Shown: positions 47,485 through 58,860 of the stretch, piece by piece
Layout of the letters: the number at the start of each line of letters is the position of its first letter
Numbering within the stretch: the first letter of the stretch is position 1
Assembly (NCBI GenBank): GCA_947034895.1
Contig: OX344763.1
Location: 17,515,001 to 17,579,000, forward strand
Direction: 5' to 3'
Origin: Rhytidiadelphus loreus
Lineage: Eukaryota; Streptophyta; Bryopsida; Hypnales; Hylocomiaceae
Length of the DNA: 64,000 nucleotides
Made by a program: the position numbers and the translations under genes
Notes under the pieces: model-generated
Told to the model about the DNA's origin: nothing
The model's database searches: none
Seen by the model: the letters and a program-made list of their open reading frames with translations, nothing else

Positions 47485-48179
47485 GTTATGTTTTAAACTA
47501 TTCAAGCACCAATATTTTTCATATGAGATATATAGTTGACGATTTACAATTTATAGGTATAAGGGTGTAGGAAAACAACTTCAATAATATTTTTGTTGTA
47601 TAAATGCAATATTTAATCTTGAACAACATTAAATTACATTAAAATACTCAAAGCATTTTTTGTAGCATCTTGTAATACAATTATAAAATAATACAATTGC
47701 TTGTACTATGTATACTTTGATGTTTCAAACTATTAATGCGTTTTACAACAAAACTTAAAGAAAAAAAAACTTCAAATTATAATTGTATGTTTGACATTTG
47801 TAAATTGGCACATCATAATTGATGTAGAAAATACCAAGAACATGTTGACAACATATATGAATAAGCTTATGAACTATGCAAAAATCCATATGTAGTACAT
47901 CATGATAATCACATTTTAAGGGAATTAGAAGTCAAACATATTTTGCACATTAAAGCAATGTGTTTGTTCACTAATGTAAAATTCAAGGTTTAGGGTCTAG
48001 GGTCTAGGATTTAGGGTTTAAGATTTAGGGTTTAGGATATAACAATTATAGTGCATATTTCAATGTGTGAAAGTTTAACTTGGATTATCCTTCCTTTGTA
48101 TACATAAATGCTATATACGATGTTTGTACTTTGTAGTATTAAATAGAAGTCTTGAAAAGCGAATCTGTACTTTTAAAAT

Positions 48180-49555
48180 TCATCAATACAATACAGCTGG
48201 ATGGAGGGTACAATAGGCGGACGAGTGGTTAGATGGCGAACGGGGGGTCGGAGGAGAGGAGTAGAAGACAACGTTTTTTTGGCCATTATCAAAAACAGCC
48301 TTAGAAAATGGTCTATAACTTTCTGTTGGAAGGTTCAATCTTAAAACGGATTCTTGGAGGTGGAACTTGGCTTCATTTCCAACGTTTTTGTAGTTCAAAG
48401 TTTTTTGAAAAAAGACATTTTACTATGCGTAAAAGAGGTCTAAAAATCATGTTTTAAGACATTTTACTGCGGTCGGTAGAGGGTCGGACGGGCCGTCAGA
48501 AGGGCGGACGGCAGGGCGCAGGAGCGGTCGGCGGGTGGGAAGGGCGAATGGCGGATTGGAGACTCGAAGGGTCCTTTTGTACTTTCTAGTATTAAATGGA
48601 AGCCTTGAAAAGCAAATCTGTACTTTTTAAAATTCATCAATACAATATAGCTGGATGGAAGGTACAATAGGCGGACAAGTGGTTAGATGGTGAACGGGGG
48701 GCCAGAAGAGAGGAGTAGAAGACAACGTTTTTTTGGCCATTATCAAAAACAACCTTAGAAAATGGTCTATAACTTTTTTCTGGAAGGTTCAAACTTAAAA
48801 CGGATTCTTGGAGGTGCAACTTGGCTTTATTTACAACGTTTTTGTAGTTCAAAGTTTTTTGAAAAAAGACATTTTACTATGCGTAAAAGAGGTCTAAAAA
48901 TCATGTTTTAAGACATTTTATTGCGGTCGGTAGAGGGGCCGTCGGATGGGCGGACGGTGGGTCGGAGGAGCGGACGGTGGGTCGGAGGAGCGGACGGCGG
49001 GTGGGAAGGGCGGATGGAGGATTGGAGACTCGAAGGGTCCATTGGGTGGTGAGATGGGTGGATGGGAGTCGGAGGAGAGGACGGCGTTTTTTTGGCCATT
49101 TTCAAAAACAGCCTTAAAAAATGGTCTATAACTTTTTGCTGGAAGGTTGAAACTTAAAACGGATTCTTGGAGGTGGAACTTGGCTTCATTTCCAACGTTT
49201 TTGTAGTTCAAAGTTTTTTGAAAAAAGACATTTTACTATGCGTAAAAGAGGTCTAAAAATCATGTTTTAAGACATTTTACTGCGGTCGGCAGAGGGTCGG
49301 ACGGGCCGTCGGAAGGGCGGACGGCGGGTCGGAGGAGCGGACGGCAATTTTTTGGTCATTTTCAAAAACAGCCTTAAAAAATTGTTTATAACTTTTTTTT
49401 GGAAGCTTAAAACTTGAAATAAATTTCTGGAGGTTAAACTTGGCTTCATTTCCAACATTTTTGTAGTTCAAAGTTTTGTGAAAAAAGACATTTTACTATG
49501 CGTAAAAGTGATCTGAAATTCATGTTTTATGTCTTTTTACTGTGACTGGACGGAG
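48180..49555. repeat. Tandem units of the right arm, inverted relative to the left
   Basis: Copies of the 260-bp unit in reverse orientation, whose outer edges (…AAGACATTTTACTGCGGTCGG) lie near 48476, 48928, 49285 and 49550. Spacings of about 450, 360 and 265 bp show extra insertions, including a second copy of the 48130-48240 segment at 48575-48700. Confidence 0.8.
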
Positions 49556-49734
49556 GACTAAGAAGAATGCAATCTTTGGAGATGTCCCATAGTTGGAGTT
49601 TTTGTCCAAATTGAATGGTTTATATACCATTGGAAAGCTATGAATGATATCTTTCCAATGGTATATTATGGTGCACATGAATGTGGACATAACGTCTGAT
49701 GGTCAGGTGTCCGACTAGATGAGCGAACGGTATT

Positions 49735-50135
49735 GATTCATATGTTTTGCCGTCCGCTCGTCCGTCCGCACCGACTGCAAGGCCGACCTCGTGGCCGTCC
49801 GCATGTTCGGTCGACAACGTGGCCGTCCGCCTTGTCGACTACATGGCCGTTCGCTTGGCCGTCCGCCCTGTCGACTTCATGGCCGTCCGCCGCTCTGCCC
49901 AGCCGACCGCATGAGGGTTAGTTCGTCGGAAATCTCGGTCGGCTTGTCCGCTCTCTGCTATCCGTCGGAAGCTTCGGTCGGCCCGTCTGCGATCTACCCG
50001 TCCGCTCGATGCCGTCGGAAGTTTTGGCCGTCTGCCCGTCCAGCAGTCGGACGGTAGTCACCACCAGGTATGTCAAAAGACGTCCTCGGGTCAGCGTCCG
50101 TGGACTCTGGACGTCCGGACGCCCTGTCAACCCTG
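49735..50135. repeat. Right subterminal motif array of the foldback element
   Basis: GGCCGTCCGC words at 49745-50000 and then the conserved end segment that also terminates element I and copy A. The final bases are GGACGTCCGGACGCCC then TGTCAACCCTG. Confidence 0.8.
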
Positions 50136-50143
50136 ATTAGTAT
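50136..50143. repeat. Right target duplication of the foldback element (ATTAGTAT)
   Basis: Identical to 44719-44726. Confidence 0.92.
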
Positions 50144-50179
50144 CTGTTAATTCTCGCCGCATACGGGGTAGACTACGGA

Positions 50180-50615
50180 ATGACAGGATCAGATCGCGCG
50201 GTCCGATCTAATAGATGAAGGACGGTTCCAGGTGATGGGCGAGACGAAAATAATGTAGTTCGCAGGGTCCCGTAGCGAGGAGCATCGTCATCAGCCGAAT
50301 AGAAAGGGAAGGCGTTTTAGACCGCGAGCTCAAAACCTCGAGCAGCAGATAATGTAGAAATACCGTCATGCTAGCCTGGTCTGTCTAGGCTATAAATTGT
50401 GTTCCTATTTAAACCGCGCGGTCAAAACCACGCCATGGACTCAGCATAGCATGAAGGAGTATCGTCCTATCAGAAGTACGCTAGAATGCAATAGATCGTC
50501 AACGACCGTAGGAAATGAATCCTCAACTCGTTAGTACATCGCATGACCACTGCATGCTGGGCGTGTAGCAATCTCCTGAGTTGTCCAATTTAGACCGCGC
50601 GGTCTGATTTGAAGT
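50180..50615. repeat. Palindromes of element III, right of the foldback insertion
   Basis: Copies near 50188, 50315 (degraded), 50414 and 50591, continuing the series interrupted at 44718. Spacing is about 100-180 bp. Confidence 0.75.
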
Positions 50616-50763
50616 ACTGCTTGTGGATAGTGGCATGGAGTCAATCCTGGAGAGCAATCTGCTGCTTGCGGACTACTTGAGGCCCATCTCGCCTGACCGA
50701 ATCCACGAGTCCTGGAAGCTGCACATCGAAAAGAAATTCCCCTTGGAGTTTGTCGCGTCCAAG

Positions 50764-51138
50764 TCATTGTGGACGATCGAACTGAATTTCCTGATGGGCT
50801 CCCCCATCTTCAATCTGGAGCTGGGATTCACGAAGACGGAGGATCCTTGATGGAAATCCTTCTCCACTTTGGTACTCGTGAATGTCCATGTGATGAGGGA
50901 GGCCATTCTCGTCGACGTGGTCAATGCCAGTAATAATGCATTCGGAGTCATCGCCATCCGTGTAGAAAATGAAATGACCTTTTGTAGCAAACACCTCATG
51001 AAGAATTACGCGTCCGTCCTTCGTGCATATCAACTCTTGATGGCCGAAACCCAATCGCATTGCGAAGCCGTCTCTAGTGACTTCCACGAGACCAGAAAGG
51101 TAGCCAACTCGTACGTCGCCAAAGCATTTGCCATTCAC
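50764..51138 (-). CDS. Hypothetical exon on the minus strand
   Basis: A 124-codon frame begins VNGKCFGDVRVGYLSGLVEV and continues with a balanced sequence (TKDGRVILHEVFATKGHFIF, TDGDDSECIITGIDHVDENG), ending FDRPQ. Composition is far more protein-like than the overlapping plus-strand frame, which I take as its shadow. There is no ATG; an intron or a lost start is likely. It is not recognised and could be an exon of another element III gene. Confidence 0.4.
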   Translation of the reverse strand: MNGKCFGDVRVGYLSGLVEVTRDGFAMRLGFGHQELICTKDGRVILHEVFATKGHFIFYTDGDDSECIITGIDHVDENGLPHHMDIHEYQSGEGFPSRILRLRESQLQIEDGGAHQEIQFDRPQ

Positions 51139-51178
51139 AACAAATCACTGAGTGTGTCGCCCTTGAACGTCTGCCAGG

Positions 51179-53971
51179 GTGAAGGAAGTCGACCAATGGC
51201 TTCGCCAGAGGGGTCCGCCAAGAATGTCGCCACGGCGTCGGGAGCGGGAACGCGCAGCCGGCCCCCCCCCGCCGTCGGCCCTTGTTGGTGCGTCCGAGCG
51301 TACCGACCCACTCCCACCGGCACGTGGACCCATCCAACGACCGCCACAAGCGACTCAGTCGGTGGCCCGAGCCACCACAGCGCCGACTTCTCGATCTAAA
51401 CAGAAGGCCGTGAAACGAAAGTCAGCGGGCTCGCAGCCCGCCCGTGGTGACGCAAGCATCTTCGGACGAAGATGCGGGGCGCTGGGTCCGGACGAGACGC
51501 GTGGCAGAGGAATCGCATGGCACCCCCAACTCATCGACCCACGAGGCCAACACGGAACCGGCAGAGGTGTCCGAGGAAGAGGCGCAGAAGATTGCGATCA
51601 AGAAGGTGAACGGGAAGTGGACCAAAAATCCACGAACCGTGCCCTTTGATGCCGATGCCGTCCCGGCTAGCGTGTCCGTGCCCGCGGAGTACAAGCGCAA
51701 TCCGCGACGCAGCGTTGAGTTGGAAACACGGACGCGCCTCAAGGTCGAAGCGGCGGCCAACAAGCTGTTCAAAGAACTATCCTCGTACATGTACATATTC
51801 GGTCGGGGACAGTACTTCGAGTTGGACGTGGACGACATGGTGAATGCCCAAGAGGAGTCGGGAATCATCGTGAGGCCACTCGAGAATGACGGCGTCTTGG
51901 CAGTCCTGAACAGGATGGTGAAGGTGAACTACGCCAAGCAAATCCTCACCGTCATGCCGGACACGCGCACCAGACCAACATGTTGGGCGGATTGCTGGAA
52001 GGCGCGGCTGCTGCTCATCATCAACGGGCAGCACACTTGGATGGCCGCCAAGGACATCATCTCTGGGAACACTACCGTCGACGATGAGAAGGTCGTCGCC
52101 AAAATGCACAGGTGGACGTGCGAAATCGTGTGGTCCCAGAACAAGGACCACCTGCACGCGTTGTCATCCAAGTGCAACAACGGAAACGTCGCGGGCCCGT
52201 ATCTGTCGTCCCTGCCAGCAACACTCATGCATGTTCGCCACCTCTGGGAAAATGCGGGCAAGCCTGCGCAACATCGGAAGAACGCGAAGGTCATCATTGA
52301 AGGGGAGGACCCGAAGGTTTATGAGGTACGCACGACTTCCCTACGCATTTCAGACCGCGCAGTCTAAATCCTAGTGATGCAATTCCATCCCATTCCATGT
52401 CCTCGGTAGACTCTCGTTGTCCTCGTTAGGCTTGTCACCTTTTTGATTCATGGTCACTTCGGACCGCGCGGTCTGATCCCGCGATATTCAGACCTCGACG
52501 CCACTTGGTGTCGTGGATTGTTCGGTGACAGTTCAGACCGCGCGGTCAGATCACGACACATACTCACCGCGCCGATGCGTGTCCAGGATTTCAAAGAGAA
52601 GGCACACCAAAGCTTCGAGGCGGTGGGGAGCGCCAAGCACCGAAACGGGGGGGGGAGGACCTGGCCACTTGGGACTTCGACAAGATGGGCGACCGGAAGA
52701 TCGTCATGGCCTCGAATGCGACCTGGACCAGTTGGCAAGAGGTCTTCCAGAAGCACGAGTCCGGGGCGCTGCACGACATCGACACCGACGTCCCGTTCAA
52801 CCAAATTCCGGACGGGAAGGGGGGCTCCAAGATCTACAAGTTCATGGTGATCAATCACAACCAGATGAAGAACCTTCTGGGGATGGATGACGCCGCCGTA
52901 GGCGAGCTCGCGAGCAGAATCCTAGAGACGCCGCCCAAGGTCTATCTGAAGAGGCCGACCAATTGGATGGCGGCCATTCCCTTCGCCCAGTGGTACACCA
53001 ACAAGAAGCACAGGGCCGTGCTCATCTTCGAGATGAAGGAGAAGGCCGACGTCTTGGGCATCGACAAGGCCAAGGAGGTGATTTCCTAGGGGGAGGTCGT
53101 CCCTAAAGCCTGGCGGGAGTTCAAGGCGCTGCTGTGCATTCGGGGGCACAACATGTTGGCCGCCATGCACATTGGGCAGAAGTGGCTCACGCACCAATGT
53201 GGCTCGGGGAAGAAAACGATGGTTGCTCCCTCGGATGTCGTCGCCATGATCCAGCGACTGCTCACGAACAACGAACACTGCAACACCGTCAAGAGGTGTG
53301 CGCGGGCCACGGTCTGCCGGTGGGATCGCGCCGAGAGGGTGTTCGATCCCTTTGTCTACGTGAAGCAGAAGCGCGAATGGGTGGAATACGTGGACAGACC
53401 CGCCAGCATTCGCTTCTGCAAGGTGGGGATTATGGATTTCCACCTGTTCCCGGCGGTCGGGAATATGGAGATTCATTACGCGTACGAGAAAATCATCAAA
53501 CAAGTCTCGCGGGTCTCCCAAAATACCATGGCCAAGGGGGTCCACACATGGATGCTCATCATGGGCGCCAAGAGGGTGGTGGGAGTGGAACAGGCGCTCG
53601 AGAAATTCTTCCCCGACCATAACAGTCGGCGCATCGCGACGTACGTGTATTCCAAGGGCGAGCCGAACTATTACACCAGGGAGAGGGACAAGGTCATGTA
53701 CATTCAGTGGTCCACGAAGCATTTCATGAACTCCCCACTCGTCAAAGTCGGGGAACCGATTCCCTGACTCTCGGCTGCCGAGGACAAGCCTCTGGCGACA
53801 AATGACGTCAGGTACAAGACCCGGGAGCTCTGTCGCCACGATAACCCCTGGATCTTGACGAATCGCGAACTGCGATACGAAGTGTACCTCCGCTTCATCA
53901 ACAAATTCTGCAGGGACCAGGGAACGATCATGCTCGTCTTTGTGGGATCCAAGCCCGTCTCCACGTGCTTG
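51179..53971 (+). pseudogene. ParB-like / possible DNA-methyltransferase gene of element III, broken
   Basis: A proline/arginine-rich start (51179-51440, frame shift near 51435) leads into a frame at 51444-52325 with KKVNGKWTKNPRTVPFDAD and a block ending LLLIINGQHTWMAAKDI, which recalls ParB-like domains (loop GxH). An intron at 52326-52586 (GAG|GTACGC … GTCCAG|GAT, phase 0) holds three element III palindromes. Exon 2 needs a one-base shift in a run of nine G at 52647-52655, then reads MGDRKIVMASNATWTSWQ… with TAG at 53087-53089 and TGA at 53765-53767. It ends DNPWILTNRELRYEVYLRF…TIMLVFVGSKPVSTCL at a GTAAGC donor (53972). That last stretch is compatible with a SAM-binding FxGxG motif of a permuted DNA methylase. 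ParB-methylase fusions are known from phages. The assignment is tentative; the rest would lie beyond the nested insertions. Confidence 0.4.
52326..52586 (+). other. Intron with three element III palindromes
   Basis: Palindromes near 52350 (CAGACCGCGCAGTCTAAA), 52459 (CGGACCGCGCGGTCTGA) and 52535 (TTCAGACCGCGCGGTCAGA). Donor and acceptor join KVYE to DFKEKAHQ in phase 0. Confidence 0.65.
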
Positions 53972-54058
53972 GTAAGCTCTCCACTCTATCCCTTTCTTGC
54001 TTCCAATGTAGAGCTCATCTGACCGTCTGAATGCGTCATTCGGAGAATTCATGCCGTG

Positions 54059-54165
54059 CAGGGTTGTCTTGTCTGACATATTTTTGGGTTTAGGCGTCGT
54101 GTATGACGTCTGACGTCGCGTGTCGCGTGTCACGAAGTGTCGAGTTTACTTGACATCGCGTCGCG
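54059..54165. mobile_element. Left end of a family-4 hAT-like element, cut by element II
   Basis: It starts CAGGGTTGTCTTGTCTGACAT and matches the first 105 bp or so of the element at 8202 with few changes, including CGTCGTGTATGACGTCTGACG. The match stops near 54165, where GGGGTAAAAAATTTTACCCC begins. The right end is not in the window. Confidence 0.75.
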
Positions 54166-54239
54166 GAGGGGTAAAAAATTTTACCCCATGGTAAATAGAT
54201 TTTGCCTACGTGGCAGGGCTTCAGAACTGACGTGGACAG

Positions 54240-54615
54240 CCAGCGTGGGCGATTGCGGGTGTGGGCGCGTGCAAGTCTGCCTTGGGCGACCTCGGGTGGA
54301 AAAATTGAGGCAACTACGGGTGAAGGGGCAACTGCGGGTCTGGGGCGCTAGGGCGACTTCGGGTGAAGGGGCGACTGCGGGTGGAAAAAATAGAGGCGAC
54401 TGCGGGTTTAGGCTTGAAGGCGACTACGGGTGAGTGGGCGACTGCGGGTCAGGGGCTTTAGGGCGACTTCGGGTGAAGGGGCGACCGCGGCTTCGGGTAT
54501 TGAGGGCGACCGCGGGTCCGACAGGTAGAGGCAACTGCGGGTTACAGGGCGACTGCGGGTCAGAGCAGCAGACAGCGACCGCGTGTTCCAGGGCGACCGC
54601 AGGTTCAGTTTAGGA
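54240..54615. repeat. Left array of GGGCGACTGCGGGT motifs, element II
   Basis: At least a dozen variants of GGCGACTGCGGGT (also …CTTCGGGT, …CCGCGGGT) in one orientation, spaced about 18-28 bp. It corresponds in position to the left array of element I. Confidence 0.85.
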
Positions 54616-55119
54616 TTTGAGTTTGGCATATTCAGTCTTTGAAGTAACACGTCACATAGGTGTTTTATAAGCGCAGAATTAGGTGCTACGTTATATTGGG
54701 GTTTATAATTTACAAGTGCAAATAATAGAGCCCATGAAATGTAAATTGGACAAACTTCTCTAATCCCAAAAATTCACCCAGTATAAGGCCACAATAATAA
54801 TGTCAACAACGATTATATTAATTAGTCATCGATATTGCTTTGAGGCGGACTTCAAATGTAGCCATATTTGCATTGCACTTTTATAACCTCGTTGCTGTCA
54901 TCACCTAACTGCCTACCAATTAGAACTCAACATATATTTTAAAACCGGTAATCTGTCCCTCACTCTAATATGCTCATATGCTTGATGAAGCATTACAAAA
55001 TCCTTACACATTAGGATGAAGGCTCAAAGCTTGAACTACAAAGATTTGCTACCTAACATATAAGCTAAAACCTTATAACTATAACTATAACTATAATTAT
55101 TGTCTACTTCTCTAGTACT
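54616..55119. other. AT-rich spacer
   Basis: No gene seen between the left array and the 3' end of the element II transposase. Confidence 0.5.
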
Positions 55120-58100
55120 CTAGTCACCAAGCGTGAATGTGGAATCGCTCGGCACCTCATCAGCATTAGGGTCTGTATCTTCGTAAGACTCTTCGTTGCT
55201 CCTGTTGTCGCCCGAGCTTTCGATTTCATCATCTTCCCTTGTTACTACTTCGATTTGTACCTCACGCTCTACCTCTGAGTTCAGATTTCGAACTTCTGTA
55301 TCTACACCACTGAACCCTTCAGTTTGCACAAGTCGTTTCGTGAGCCTCAACGCATCCGTAGTTCCATCCATGTTGGATGCAGGGTGTCGCCCTCCTCTAC
55401 TTGATTGTCCAACATTCTAGGTGGAACATCCCGCTCCAATGGTACACCGTTGGACAATTTGAGTGGGTCGTTTAGGGTTTCGAGGTCCCCTCTCGTCAAC
55501 CCTCCTAATACGCCTTTTCTGGCCTCTACTGTTGCGCCCCTGGATTCCTAATGATGATTCGCCAGGGCCAGACACGGATGAAGGTTGAGTGGGTTGTGGA
55601 GCTGAGCCGTGAACCTCTTCATCAATCGTCCGTAGAGCACCTCCACGCACCGGTGGCCTTGTTGGAAGGGTTGGGATAGACCTCCTCACTGTTGCCACAT
55701 TTGTAGTCGTCTTTGGATTCAACGGCACATTCCGACTTCGATTCATAACATATGCCAATGGCACATCATCATCATCATCATCTGTAGTAACAGTTGTTCC
55801 GAGGGTAGATGCGTTCAATACAACGGGATTTGGTATTCCCTCGTGTACAACTTCATTGACTTCGATGGCTTCTTCTTCATGTTCGCTTCTCATTGGAACT
55901 TGTGCACTGCTTCTTAAATTGCGGGCCATATTTGGAGGCGAACTAGTTGATATTGGAGATCTAGCTTCTTCCTCTACGGGTGCCATGGGAATAGGTACGC
56001 CTTCGTCGTTGTTGTCGGGGGTGCTTTCCCTCCTCAGTGATGCATGTGCCGGCGAAATTGCATCCATATTGTGCACGACGTTCTGCGGTGGACTGCGTAC
56101 AGGTGAATTTCCCGGAGAAACATACCCATCGTCACTAAAATCAAATGTATTCCCATATATTGGTCGTGGAGGACTATGTGGCGGCCTAACCATTGCATTC
56201 CAAGGATTGTTGCGCAACCGATCCTCTTCATCCCTGCGGTTCTCACGTTCTCTCATAAAATCTGGAACAACGTCGTCTTCTTCCCCTGAAGACAAAGGCC
56301 CATCACACTCGTCCTCATCGTCTCCATCTGCAAGCATCTGGTCGTAAAAAATGGCTGGGTTGTGTCCACGTTTTTGACGTTCAAGTTTGTTGTTCATGTA
56401 GATATACACCAATGTCTCCGCCTTTGTCGTGGCCAAGCGGTTTCGCACTTTATTGTGCACAAAGGAATACATGCTCCAATTCCTTTCACACGAAGATGCA
56501 GAGCACGTCAAACCGAGAATTCGCTTTGCAATTTTTGGAAGAGCATTGCCCCCCACACGATTCCACCATTGATGAGGCAATAATTGACATTCAATGATAT
56601 CGGGAGCCTCATGTAAAGGATCGAATGCACCTGTCTTCTCTTCAAATTGAGTTAGCTCCTACATTGCTTCCACCACTGACACGTTCAATGGTATGCTCAG
56701 TTTTCGTATGACTCGATTCAAAGCTCCCTTCGCGTAGCCATTGTTATGAATAGCCTCCACGTCACTCAAGTATGGATTTAGTATTGCCCCCGCATAGTGT
56801 AGGTCAATAATCATCAACTTCCAGCGAGCATCAAATTGTTTCTCATATCGTGTTGCCACCACTGGATCAAGGAAAAATGGAGCATTCTTGAGAGAATAAA
56901 TGTGCTCTTTCAAGGCTGTCATCATTACTAAAGCTTTCGGCATTGCCGGGACTTTTCCATCAAAATGACGAAGACAAAGCAGCACGGGCTCTACCATATG
57001 GAGGAAATTGTCGCACTGAACCCAGAACTCTTCTGAACGGATATCTTGCCTTGCAAGTTTGGCCTTGCCCATAATGAAATGTCCATTTCTGCGGTTTTGC
57101 AAACTCAACTCGAACGTCATGTATGTCTCATCCAGTGTCACGTTGTGCACTGCTTGCTTGCAGTCTACCAAACGATCAATCATCAAGAAATTTGTGGCAA
57201 AACGTGTTTTGCTTGGAAGTCTCAACACTTTGTTTGGTGAAAATCTCCGAAACAACGCCAAAGTATGTTGGTATTTCTTGATGAACTTCACAATTGATGA
57301 AGCCTTTTTTACCAACTCCTTTACTCTCTGATCCTTTCCCCAGTCTTCTAAGAGTAAGTCCAAAATGTGTGCCGCACAACCCTGCCTATAAATGTGAGGG
57401 TACCTTTCTTCCAACCTTGCCATCGCCCCCGTCATGACTGCAGCATTGTCCGTACACAATTGCACAACGTTGGTAGGCCCAACTTCCTCAATGTATCGTG
57501 CCATTGTCTCAGTCGTGTAAGATATATCCTTCTTTTCCCCAGTACTATCCACTGATCCCAAAAAGACATCCCCGGCGGGACACACCAACATCATATTTAG
57601 TAATGGCCGCGAATTAGTATCGGACCAACCATCTGAACAAATTGTCGCTCCATACTGACTTATTGAAACCCTCGTCCGCTCCGAGACCATGGCTTCAACC
57701 GATGCCTTCTTAACATCTATCATTTTCGTGCGAATCGCATTATACGGTGGCGGTTGGTACACGAATCCAGCTGCTGCAGTTTGTTTAACAGCATTCACGA
57801 AGGCCGGGTGGCGCACAACATTAAATGAAATGTTCGCCTCGTAAAAGAAAGAAGCCCACAACCTATCCAACTCTTGTCTGCGGCCCGTCTGTAATGATTC
57901 ATCCATGCTTCTTTGCCGAGAAACAGATGGCATGTTCCTCCTTCTCTCAAGCGTTGTTCCAGTAGAATCTACTGAATCAGGCGTAGGATTTGGTCTTGCA
58001 TTTGATTCAAAGGGATTGAGAGACCCTTCTTCTTCGACATCCAACGCAGGTGCGACAATAGACTCTGCAACATTAACTGGTGCATCATGTCTAGCCGGTG

Positions 58101-58365
58101 CATCATACATCTCTTCGTAACTCATGGACCTTAGAACTTGCCCCTCGCCAGTCCGAAACTTTTCTCGTACAATTCTAGGGATCTCCTTACAACGCTCCGA
58201 TGTAGTCGAGCCGCCATAGCCAAAGTGAATCAATGCTCTCTTTCGTACAAATGCTTTGCTCCACCTACAAAACACGCATTTTCGAGCATGGGGGGAATTA
58301 TCAATTGGGGTACACGGTACTAGCCAAGGGTCCCAATCCTTTGTGGACCTCCGCGTATCATTCAT
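55120..58365 (-). pseudogene. hAT transposase of element II, with two in-frame stops
   Basis: The ATG at 58365 (MNDTRRSTKDWDPWL) opens a frame that stays in register to 55120, broken only by TAG at 56659-56661 and TAG at 55417-55419: 1081 codons in all. A BED-like finger (CVFCRWSKAFVRKRALIHFG) lies near residue 30. The DUF659/RNase H core has ICSDGWSDTNSRPLLN, LCTDNAAV and CAAHILDLLLEDW. After the first TAG comes the hAT block CERNWSMYSFVHNKVRNRL, so the stop separates the catalytic glutamate region from the rest and a truncated product would lack it. The C terminus is hydrophilic with an acidic end. The stops sit at different positions from that in the element I protein. Confidence 0.85.
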
Positions 58366-58639
58366 GGTCCCCCCCCCTCCCAACACCTTGTCCAGCCATG
58401 TAGTAGATCAACACTAGGTCTTCAAAGAAAATGACTACAATAATCACACTAATACTATGGAAGATGTAATGACAAAGCAACCCGCTTAGAGTGGTCTTGT
58501 AAACCCTTCTAAACACGGTTGTTGCCCTCCGAAGAAGTTAAACGTCCGCATGAAGCCTCTTTCGAAGGTCCAAGACAAGAGTTTTATCAACGGAGCTAAG
58601 GTGATAAAACAAGGGGTACCCCTAGAACTTTATACAAGA

Positions 58640-58835
58640 AAACTCCTTGGACCCGCGGTCGCCCCATGAGAGAATGCGGGTCCAAAAACCTGAAATCAGT
58701 CAGGTGATGGACGACTGTGGGTCCAAGATTGGGCGACAGCGGGTCCAGGAGTGGGCGACTGCGGGTCCAGAAGTAGGCGCCACGGGTCCAGTAATGGGCG
58801 ACTGCGGGTCCAGGAACGGTCTAGCAAGTATATTA
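58640..58835. promoter_or_regulatory. Motif array upstream of the element II transposase
   Basis: GGGCGACTGCGGGTCCAG and variants at about 25-bp spacing, 280-470 bp before the ATG at 58365. It also directly follows the last visible exon of gene X (58861), so it may lie in an intron or the 3' flank of that gene. Confidence 0.7.
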
Positions 58836-58860
58836 ACTCGTATTGTGGTATTGCACTAAC

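Larger units (their letters stand above)
44727..50135. mobile_element. Foldback derivative of element I (5.4 kb, non-autonomous)
   Basis: Ends CAGGGTTGAC (44727) and GTCAACCCTG (to 50135), the same 10-bp terminal repeats as element I. Perfect 8-bp target duplications ATTAGTAT lie at 44719-44726 and 50136-50143. The left 150 bp match the left end of element I and the right 100 bp match its right end. Inside, 45490-46475 and 47485-48470 are nearly identical inverted arms around a loop of about 1 kb. Outside these, about 260-bp tandem units extend the arms. There is no gene. It was probably mobilised by an element I transposase. Confidence 0.92.

Noticed and set aside
37099..48038. A chromosome end, from TTTAGGG repeats
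   Set aside because: Runs are short, degenerate, interstitial and in both orientations inside transposons.
44996..49560. Many 60-97 codon frames that resemble one another
   Set aside because: They are translations of the 260-bp tandem unit in the foldback arms, with no start context or domain.
50869..51399. Plus-strand frame opposite 50764-51138
   Set aside because: Poor in D, E and G, and interrupted by TGA at 50848 just upstream; the minus-strand frame has much more protein-like composition.
50623..54000. Integrated giant-virus DNA, suggested by kinase, RING and methylase-like genes together
   Set aside because: The genes lie in elements with hAT termini, 8-bp duplications and introns; no viral core gene was recognised.
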